Assembly (NCBI GenBank): GCA_965200525.1
Contig: OZ241368.1
Span: forward strand, 6,820,001 to 6,884,000
DNA from: JANNPJ01 sp965200525
GTDB taxonomy: Bacteria; Actinomycetota; Actinomycetes; Actinomycetales; Kineosporiaceae
Length of the DNA: 64,000 nucleotides
Direction: 5' to 3'
Position numbers and translations under genes: made by a program. Shown here in pieces: positions 50,149-56,573 of the stretch (within the stretch, counting starts at the first letter, position 1; each line of letters opens with the position of its first letter). Below the pieces are notes generated by a model. It saw only the letters and a list, made by a program, of their open reading frames with translations. It ran no database searches and was not told the origin of the DNA.

Positions 50149-51195
50149 GTGGGAGCCAGCAGCTCGATCCGTCGCACGGCCACGATCGGCGTCACCCTCA
50201 CCCTGGCGGCGGCCACCATGGCCGCCTGCGGCAACTCGGACTCCACCGGGTCGTCCTCCTCCGCCAAGAGCAGCGGCTCGGTCAAGGTCGCCGCGGTGAT
50301 CAAGGGCCTGGACAACCCCTTCTTCCAGACCATGGAGCAGGGCATCAACGCGGAGTCCGGCACCGCCGGGATCAAGACCACGGTGCAGGCGGCCACCGCC
50401 ATCACCGACACCACCGGCCAGGCCGACAAGCTCACCGCCCTGGCCGGGCAGGACTACTCCTGCTACATCGTCAACCCGATCAGCGGCACCAACCTGGTCC
50501 AGGGCCTGGCCAAGCTGGCCGCGGCCAAGAAGACGATCGTCAACATCGACTCCCCGGTCGACGCGAGCGCGGCCAAGGCCGCCAACGCGGCTCCGGCCAC
50601 CTACATCGGCACCGACAACGAGTCGGCCGGCGAGCTGGCCGGCCAGGAGATGGTCAAGCTGGTCGGTGGCAGCGGCTCGGTCGCCGCGATCGGCGGCGTG
50701 GCCGGCGACGTCACCAGCGGGGCCCGGGTCACCGGGTTCACCAAGGGCATCGGCACCAGTCTGACCCTGGTCCAGACGGTCGCGGCCAACTGGGACCGGC
50801 AGGAGGCCCTGACCCAGGCCACCAACGTGCTGCGGGCTCATCCCGATCTGGCCGGGTTCTACGTCGCCAACGACGACATGGGCCTGGGCGTGGTCCGGGC
50901 CGTCGCCAACGCGGGCAAGACCGGCAAGGTCCGGGTGATCAGCACCGACGGCATCAAGGACGCGCTGACCTCGATCCAGTCCGGCGGCCTGGACGCGACC
51001 GTGGCCCAGTACCCGTACACGATCGGGGCGATGGGGGTCGAGGCCTGCCAGGCGGTCGCCGCCGGCAAGACCCTGCCCACCGACGTCAAGGCCCCGGTCG
51101 AGCTGGTCACCAAGGCGGACGCCGAGAAGGCGCTGGCGGCCACCCCGAAGCCGTTCGGTACCTACGACGACCCGATCGCGGCGCTGCTCAAGTGA
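50149..51195 (+). CDS. Sugar ABC transporter substrate-binding lipoprotein (FrcB/RbsB-like)
   Basis: A 348-residue periplasmic-binding-protein-fold lipoprotein. The signal peptide SIRRTATIGVTLTLAAATMAAC ends at Cys27. The mature protein has the RbsB-type pattern VKVAAVIKGLDNPFFQTMEQ, TYIGTDNESAGELAGQEMVK, AHPDLAGFYVANDDMGLGVV and VISTDGIKDALTSIQSGGLD. It likely binds a free monosaccharide. GTG 50149 has AAGGAG 8 bases upstream; an ATG 30 codons upstream in frame is not preferred. First gene of a five-gene operon (binding protein, permease, ATPase, epimerase, kinase) resembling frcBCAK. Confidence 0.9.
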   Translation: MGASSSIRRTATIGVTLTLAAATMAACGNSDSTGSSSSAKSSGSVKVAAVIKGLDNPFFQTMEQGINAESGTAGIKTTVQAATAITDTTGQADKLTALAGQDYSCYIVNPISGTNLVQGLAKLAAAKKTIVNIDSPVDASAAKAANAAPATYIGTDNESAGELAGQEMVKLVGGSGSVAAIGGVAGDVTSGARVTGFTKGIGTSLTLVQTVAANWDRQEALTQATNVLRAHPDLAGFYVANDDMGLGVVRAVANAGKTGKVRVISTDGIKDALTSIQSGGLDATVAQYPYTIGAMGVEACQAVAAGKTLPTDVKAPVELVTKADAEKALAATPKPFGTYDDPIAALLK

Positions 51196-51233
51196 GCGAG
51201 CCGACGACGCTGACCCGCGAGGAAGGTCTTCCG

Positions 51234-52208
51234 ATGGCTACCACCACCCTGTCCGCCACCACCGCCGCCCCGCGCTGGGACCGGCTGAAAGACCCCGCGT
51301 TCTGGGCCGACTGGGCCGCCCTGGTCGGGCTGATCGTGCTCTCGATCGTGTTCCAGTCGATCAACTCCACCTTCCTCAGCTCGGGGAACGTGCAGTCCAT
51401 CCTGGTTGCCTCGGCGATCCTGGTGATCCTCTCGATCGGCCAGACCTTCGTGGTGGCGACGGCCGGGATCGACCTGTCCAACGCCGCGATCATGACCCTG
51501 GGCGCGGTCTGCCTGGGCTGGACCTACGCCCACGGCTGGAGCCTGCCGCTCTGCCTGCTGGCCGCGGTCGTGGCCGGCACCGCGTTCGGGGTGATCAACG
51601 GCGTCCTGATCGCCCGCGGCAAGATCACCGACTTCGTGATCACCCTGGGCGCGCTCTCGGCCGCCTCCGGGGTCGCCCTGATCATCGCCGACGGCAAGCC
51701 CACCACCGTGATCAGCCCGTTCCTGCTCAAGCTGTCCACCAACGGGATCGGGATCTTCGGCTGGACCTTCATCCTGGCCGTCGTCCTGGCCGTGATCGCC
51801 CATGTGGTGCTCTTCTACACCCGGTTCGGCACCCACGTGCTGGCCTCCGGCGGCTCACCCGAGGCGGCCACCGCCACCGGGATCAGCACGGTCCGGATCA
51901 AGATCGCCGTCTACACCATCTCCGGGGTGCTGGCCGGGCTGGCCGCCATCCTGCTGGTGGCCCGGGTCGGCGCCTCGGAACCGGCCGCGAACACCGCCTT
52001 CAACCTCAACACCGTCGCCGCGGTGGTGCTGGGCGGGGTCAGCCTCTCCGGCGGGCGGGCCAGCATCATCGGCCCGGTGCTCGGCGCCCTGGTGCTGACC
52101 GTGCTGGTGAACGGCCTCACCCTGCTCGGCGTCTCGCAGTTCTACCAGCCGCTCGCGGTCGGCATCGTTGTGGTGCTGGCTGCTCTCCTGACGAGGTTCC
52201 GGAAATGA
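51234..52208 (+). CDS. Sugar ABC transporter permease (FrcC/RbsC-like)
   Basis: A 324-residue permease of the ribose/fructose type with about eight to ten helices, e.g. WAALVGLIVLSIVFQSINST and VQSILVASAILVILSIGQTF. Signatures include VVATAGIDLSNAAIMTLGAV and AVVLGGVSLSGGRASIIGPV, typical of the BPD_transp_2 family. ATG 51234 is chosen because GAGGAAGG is 7 bases upstream; a GTG at 51192 overlapping the previous stop is in frame and possible. Overlaps the ATPase gene by 4 bases. Confidence 0.9.
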   Translation: MATTTLSATTAAPRWDRLKDPAFWADWAALVGLIVLSIVFQSINSTFLSSGNVQSILVASAILVILSIGQTFVVATAGIDLSNAAIMTLGAVCLGWTYAHGWSLPLCLLAAVVAGTAFGVINGVLIARGKITDFVITLGALSAASGVALIIADGKPTTVISPFLLKLSTNGIGIFGWTFILAVVLAVIAHVVLFYTRFGTHVLASGGSPEAATATGISTVRIKIAVYTISGVLAGLAAILLVARVGASEPAANTAFNLNTVAAVVLGGVSLSGGRASIIGPVLGALVLTVLVNGLTLLGVSQFYQPLAVGIVVVLAALLTRFRK

Positions 52209-52969
52209 CGACTTCAGCCGACACCACCACCGCCCTGGTCGAGATCGACGACGTCAGCCTGTCTTTCGGCAACGTCCGAGCGCTGCGCGACGTCTCGCTC
52301 ACCCTGCGCCCGGGGGAGATCACCGCTCTGGTCGGCGACAACGGCGCCGGCAAGTCGACCCTGGTTCGCTGCCTGTCCGGGATCCACCGGCCGGACAGTG
52401 GCCGGATGCTGTTCGAGGGCGAGACGATCGCCTTCTCCAACCCGGAGGACGCCCGCCGGGCCGGGATCGAGACCGTGCACCAGAACCTGGCCCTGGTCGA
52501 CGACCTGACCGTCTGGCAGAACCTGTTCCTGAACCGCGAACTGGTGCACCGGCTCGGCCCGATCGCGTTTCTGGACCGGGGCGGGATGCGCAAGGAGGCC
52601 CGCCGGATGGTCTCCGAGCTCGCCGTCAACGTGCCCGACGTGCAGTCCCGGGTCCGCCGCCTCTCGGGCGGCCAGCGACAGGCGGTCTCGATCTGCCGGG
52701 CCGCCGGGTTCAGCTCCAAGCTCGTGATCATGGACGAGCCGACCGCCGCGCTCGGCGTCCAGGAGACCGAGCGGGTCGAGACGCTGATCCGCAAGCTCCG
52801 GGACGACGGTCACGCCGTCCTGCTGATCAGCCATAACTTCGCCCAGGTGATGCGGCTGTCCGACCACGTCTGGGTGATGCGGGCGGGCCGCTGCGTGGGT
52901 GGCCGGCGCACCGCCGCGACCACCGGCGAGGAGATCGTCGCGCTGATCACCGGCGCCCAGGCCTCCTGA
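52205..52969 (+). CDS. Sugar ABC transporter ATP-binding protein (FrcA-like, single domain)
   Basis: A 254-residue ATPase with one nucleotide-binding domain; RbsA/XylG-type proteins have two, so this is the FrcA type. Walker A GDNGAGKST at 44-52, Q-loop TVHQNLALVDDLTVWQNLFL, signature RLSGGQRQAVSICRA (LSGGQ 153-157), Walker B LVIMDEPTAALG and H-loop LLISHNFAQVMRLSDHVWV. Coupled to the permease gene (ATGA). With two copies it would energise the permease dimer. Confidence 0.92.
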   Translation: MTTSADTTTALVEIDDVSLSFGNVRALRDVSLTLRPGEITALVGDNGAGKSTLVRCLSGIHRPDSGRMLFEGETIAFSNPEDARRAGIETVHQNLALVDDLTVWQNLFLNRELVHRLGPIAFLDRGGMRKEARRMVSELAVNVPDVQSRVRRLSGGQRQAVSICRAAGFSSKLVIMDEPTAALGVQETERVETLIRKLRDDGHAVLLISHNFAQVMRLSDHVWVMRAGRCVGGRRTAATTGEEIVALITGAQAS

Positions 52970-53022
52970 CTCCCCCCTTTGACCTTCTTGAGCACGAAAC
53001 TCTCTGTGGAACAGGATATTTG

Positions 53023-53910
53023 ATGACGACGACAACGACGACGACGAGCAACCCCCTGGGCGTGCACGCCCTGGTCTGGGCCGGCGGCACCTCGTCGGCC
53101 GAGGTGGACGCCGCGATCAGCGGCACCCGCGAGGCCGGGTTCGACCTGCTCGAGTTCTCCCTGCACGACTCGCTCAACCTGGACGTCGAGGCCACCCGGG
53201 CCAAGCTGGTCGCCGCCGGACTGGCCGTGGCCTGCTCCCGGGGCCTGGCCGCGGACGCCGACGTCTCCAGCGAGGACCCGGCCGTGGTCGCCCGCGGCGC
53301 GGCCCTGCTCAGCCAGTCTCTCCAGGTCACCGCCGGGCTGGGCGGCACGATGTTCGCCGGCGCCCTGTACAGCGCCTTCGGCAAGGCCAGCGCGCCGCTG
53401 TCGGCGCTGGGCCGGGCCAACGTGGTCACCGTGCTCAAGGATCTGGCCCAGCAGGCGGCCGAGGTGGATGTGATCCTCACCCTGGAGATCTGCAACCGCT
53501 ACGAGACCAACGTGATCAACACTGCGCACGACGCGCTGCGACTGGCCGACGACATCGGGGCCGACAACGTGCGGATCCACCTCGATACTTACCACATGAA
53601 CATCGAGGAGGACGACATGGTCCGGCCGGTCTACGAGGTCGGCGACCGGCTCGGCTACGTGCACGTCGGCGAGAACCACCGCGGTTACCTGGGCTCGGGC
53701 CACATCGACTTCGGGGCTTTCTTCCACGCCCTGGCCGACATCCACTACACCGGGCCGATCACCTTCGAGTCGTTCTCCTCGGCCGTGGTCGCCCCGGGCC
53801 TGTCCAACGACCTGGCCATCTGGCGCAACCTGTGGGCGGACGGCGCCGACCTGGCCGCTCACGCGCACGCCTTCCTGGCCAACCAGCTCAGCGCCGCGGC
53901 TCACCGATGA
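53023..53910 (+). CDS. D-tagatose/D-allulose 3-epimerase-family enzyme
   Basis: A 295-residue TIM-barrel sugar epimerase. The four metal-ligand positions of the D-tagatose 3-epimerase family are present at one constant offset: Glu155 (VILTLEICNRYETN), Asp188 (IHLDTYHMN), His214 (YVHVGENHRG) and Glu249 (TFESF), each 5 residues later than in the Agrobacterium allulose 3-epimerase. It should interconvert C3 epimers of a ketose. The N-terminus is a run of Thr codons. ATG 53023 has AGGA 6 bases upstream. It sits between the transporter and a sugar kinase, so it may convert an imported ketose before phosphorylation. Confidence 0.88.
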   Translation: MTTTTTTTSNPLGVHALVWAGGTSSAEVDAAISGTREAGFDLLEFSLHDSLNLDVEATRAKLVAAGLAVACSRGLAADADVSSEDPAVVARGAALLSQSLQVTAGLGGTMFAGALYSAFGKASAPLSALGRANVVTVLKDLAQQAAEVDVILTLEICNRYETNVINTAHDALRLADDIGADNVRIHLDTYHMNIEEDDMVRPVYEVGDRLGYVHVGENHRGYLGSGHIDFGAFFHALADIHYTGPITFESFSSAVVAPGLSNDLAIWRNLWADGADLAAHAHAFLANQLSAAAHR

Positions 53911-53942
53911 GCGCCACCGCCCGGCCGGCGGGTGTGCGATGA
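53907..53942 (+). CDS. Possible 11-codon coupling ORF between epimerase and kinase
   Basis: ATG 53907 overlaps the epimerase stop (ATGA) and the ORF's own stop overlaps the kinase ATG (ATGA), giving the peptide MSATARPAGVR. The double overlap could keep ribosomes moving from epimerase to kinase despite the 28-base gap. No homologue is known to me; it may be coincidence. Confidence 0.35.
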   Translation: MSATARPAGVR

Positions 53943-54574
53943 AGCCCACGCTCGACGAGCTGGCCGGGCGGGTCCGTGACCGGCTGGAGACGGCGTCCGG
54001 CCGGGTGATGATCGGGATCACCGGCAGCCCCGGAGCGGGCAAGACGACGCTGGCCGAGGTGCTGGTGGCCCGGTTGCGGCAGGATCTCGGGGCCGAACTG
54101 GTCGGCTACGTGCCGATGGACGGCTATCACCTGGCCGACGCCGAGCTCGAGCGGCTCGGACGCCGCGACCGCAAGGGGGCGCCGGACACCTTCGACGCCT
54201 ACGGCTTCGCCGCGTTGCTGGGCCGGTTGCGGGAGAACCTCGATCCGGTGGTCTACGCGCCCGGCTTCGACCGCCAGCTGGAACAGCCGATCGCCGGCAC
54301 CCTGCCGGTCTTCCGGCCCGCCCAGGTGATCATCACCGAAGGCAACTACCTGCTGTTCGACGACCGCTGGGCCGGGGTCCGGCCGGTGCTGGACGAGGTC
54401 TGGTTCTGCCGCCCGGACGAGAGCCTGCGCCATCAGCGCCTGCTGGCCCGGCACGTCCGGTTCGGCAAGTCACCGGAATTCGCGCGGCAGTGGATCGACC
54501 AGACCGACCAGCCGAATGCCGAACTGGTCGACGCCACGGCCGGACTGGCCGACCTGGTCATCGACGCCGACTGA
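53939..54574 (+). CDS. P-loop sugar/nucleoside kinase (FrcK/uridine kinase-like)
   Basis: A 211-residue kinase of the uridine kinase/phosphoribulokinase-like group. Walker A GITGSPGAGKTTLAEVLVAR (G29-T37), the substrate segment VGYVPMDGYHLADAELERLG, FDAYGFAALLGRLRE, YAPGFDRQLEQPIAGTLPVF and the Walker-B-like VIITEGNYLLFDD. FrcK-type kinases are encoded with fructose importers in rhizobia; here it probably phosphorylates the epimerised sugar. ATG 53939 is in the ATGA overlap with the mini-ORF. Convergent with the DivIVA-domain gene. Confidence 0.87.
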   Translation: MKPTLDELAGRVRDRLETASGRVMIGITGSPGAGKTTLAEVLVARLRQDLGAELVGYVPMDGYHLADAELERLGRRDRKGAPDTFDAYGFAALLGRLRENLDPVVYAPGFDRQLEQPIAGTLPVFRPAQVIITEGNYLLFDDRWAGVRPVLDEVWFCRPDESLRHQRLLARHVRFGKSPEFARQWIDQTDQPNAELVDATAGLADLVIDAD

Positions 54575-54597
54575 GCCGCCGGCGGCCCGGCTTCGGA

Positions 54598-55155
54598 TCA
54601 GACGGTCTGGACGACGAGCAGCTCGACCACGCGGTCGAGGAAGGCGTCGACCGAGGCCTCGCGGTAGCCCCGCGAGCCGCGGCGGCTCTTGAACACGGCC
54701 AGCCGGACCGAGTCGGGCTGCATCGGGGCGTTGACCGCGAACGACTCCTCGATCCGCAGGCAGAGCTCGTCGACCGCCTCGATGTCGTACGTGAGCTCCA
54801 TGCCGCTGCCCCGCGGGAAGCGCTCGCCGTCGGCCCGCCCGAGCTGGGCCCGCAGCGACTGCTCCTGCGTGCGCAGCTGGGTCTGCCAGGCCTGGCTGCC
54901 GCTGCGCTCCTCGCCCCGCTGCTTCTCGCGGCGGGCGAAGGCATCTTCGATCCGGTCGAGGGCGGCATCGACCGCGTCGACGTCGTAACCGCCCCGGACC
55001 AGGTCGAAGCCGACCGTGCGGACGTGCCAGGAGGTCATGGCCGGACCGCGGCCGTTCTCCTCGTAGGCCACCCGGGCCCGGCCGAGAAATGACTCGACCT
55101 GGTCGACGTCGTAGCCCTTGGAGATCCGGCCGGCTCGCGGAAAGGTGTCGCTCAC
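54598..55155 (-). CDS. DivIVA-domain protein with repeated DivIVA motifs
   Basis: A 185-residue soluble protein. The N-terminal segment FPRAGRISKGYDVDQVESFLGRA is a DivIVA-domain motif (DivIVA/Wag31 head). A second match, HVRTVGFDLVRGGYDVDAVDAALDRIED, and a third weaker one near GYREASVDAFLDRVVELL follow, with a charged helix (REKQRGEERSGSQAWQTQLR) between. Related proteins are encoded next to rlmN in actinobacteria; their role is unknown but may involve polar growth complexes. GTG 55155 has CAGAAT exactly six bases upstream (leaderless), better supported than GTG 55170. Confidence 0.82.
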   Translation of the reverse strand: MSDTFPRAGRISKGYDVDQVESFLGRARVAYEENGRGPAMTSWHVRTVGFDLVRGGYDVDAVDAALDRIEDAFARREKQRGEERSGSQAWQTQLRTQEQSLRAQLGRADGERFPRGSGMELTYDIEAVDELCLRIEESFAVNAPMQPDSVRLAVFKSRRGSRGYREASVDAFLDRVVELLVVQTV

Positions 55156-55265
55156 ATCCGTATTCTGCACGACCCGGGCCGCCTCGAGGGTCACCGAGGG
55201 CAATCTGGGGGCAGGTCGCGGCGCGATTGTGACGAATCGCCGATTCTGAGCGGCCGTCGCCGGGC

Positions 55266-56573
55266 TCAGACGGTGGCGGCCAGCTGCCCGCAGGCTCCGT
55301 CGATCTCCTGGCCCCGGGTGTCCCGGACCGTGGTGGGGACGCCGAGGGCCCGCAGCCGCTCGACGAACGCGTTCTGCACCCGCGGCTCGCTGGCCGTCCA
55401 CTTGGACCCTGGGGTCGGGTTCAGCGGGATCGGGTTGACGTGCACCCACCCCCGCCCCCGGGCGTTGAGCAGCCGGCCAAGCCGCTCGGCCCGCCACTCC
55501 TGGTCGTTGATGTCCCGGATGAGCGCGTACTCGATGCTGACCCGGCGTCCGGTGGCGTCGAAGTACCGGCGGGCGGCATCCAGGGCCTCGCCGACCTTCC
55601 AGCGGGTGTTGATCGGGACCAGCTCGTCGCGCAGTTCGTCGTCCGGGGCGTGCAGGCTCAGGGCCAGGGTCACCGGGATGCCCTCGGCGGCCAGCTTGTC
55701 GATCCCCGGGACCAGCCCGACCGTCGACATGGTGATGCCCCGGGCCGACAGGCCCAGCCCTTCCGGGGCGGGGTCGACCAGCCGGCGGATGGCCGCCACC
55801 GAGGACTTGTAGTTGGCCAGCGCCTCGCCCATGCCCATGAAGACGACGTTGCTGACCCGGCCGCCGCCAGCCTCGCCGAGCGACTCCCCCAGCGGCTCGC
55901 CGGCCCCGGCCGCGACCTGGTCGGCGGCCGAACCGTGGGCCATCGTCCGGGCGGCCGAGCGGACCTGCTCGACGATCTCGGCGGTGGACAGGTTACGGGT
56001 CAGCCCGGCCTGACCGGTGGCGCAGAACGGGCAGTTCATCCCGCACCCGGCCTGGCTCGAGACGCAGACCGTGGCCCGGTCCGGGTAGCGCATCAGCACG
56101 CTCTCGACCAGGGCGCCGTCGAACAACCGCCACACGGTCTTGACCGTGGCCCCGCCGTCGCAGACCAGCTCGCGGACCGGATCGATGAGCTGCGGCAGTA
56201 GGGCGTCGATCAGCTTCTGCCGGGACGCCGCGGGCAGGTCGGTCAGTTTGGCCGCCGCCGCGGGGTCCAGGGCGGCCAGCCGCTCGAAGTAGTGCACCGA
56301 CAGCTGGCGGCCCCGGAACGGCTTCTCGCCCAGTTCGGCCACTGCTGCCATCCGCTCGGCCAGGGTCAGGTCGGCCAGGTGACGCGGCGGCTTGCCCCGG
56401 CGGGGAGCGGCCATTAGCAACTGCCCCCGGGCGGGCGCCGTCGGGACCGGCACGGCCATCGGGGCCAGGGCGGTCAGGGCGGGCTTCGGCGCCGGGTCGT
56501 TCAGGGCGGAGTCGTTCGGGGCGGCTGGGAGGGCCGGGCTGGTCACGGGAGAGCCACCGTCGGTCGGGGTCAT
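55266..56573 (-). CDS. rlmN: 23S rRNA (adenine2503-C2) methyltransferase RlmN
   Basis: Radical SAM enzyme that methylates A2503 of 23S rRNA and A37 of some tRNAs. The cluster motif CxxxCxxC is at Cys177/181/184 (SSQAGCGMNCPFCATGQAGL). The methyl-carrying C-terminal Cys428 is in QEIDGACGQLAATV, and the family blocks VFMGMGEALANYKSSVAAIR and TLALSLHAPDDELRDELVPI are present. At 435 residues it has a long Ala/Pro-rich head (about 1-55), plus an inserted Gly/Ala-rich loop near 215-235. MAAPRRGKPPRH at residue 54 might be an internal start. The ATG overlaps the cdsA stop. Confidence 0.95.
   Translation of the reverse strand: MTPTDGGSPVTSPALPAAPNDSALNDPAPKPALTALAPMAVPVPTAPARGQLLMAAPRRGKPPRHLADLTLAERMAAVAELGEKPFRGRQLSVHYFERLAALDPAAAAKLTDLPAASRQKLIDALLPQLIDPVRELVCDGGATVKTVWRLFDGALVESVLMRYPDRATVCVSSQAGCGMNCPFCATGQAGLTRNLSTAEIVEQVRSAARTMAHGSAADQVAAGAGEPLGESLGEAGGGRVSNVVFMGMGEALANYKSSVAAIRRLVDPAPEGLGLSARGITMSTVGLVPGIDKLAAEGIPVTLALSLHAPDDELRDELVPINTRWKVGEALDAARRYFDATGRRVSIEYALIRDINDQEWRAERLGRLLNARGRGWVHVNPIPLNPTPGSKWTASEPRVQNAFVERLRALGVPTTVRDTRGQEIDGACGQLAATV

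Noticed and set aside
50055..51233. Upstream extension of the sugar permease frame through the binding-protein gene
   Set aside because: Lies in another frame of a clear lipoprotein gene; the permease homology begins only at 51234.
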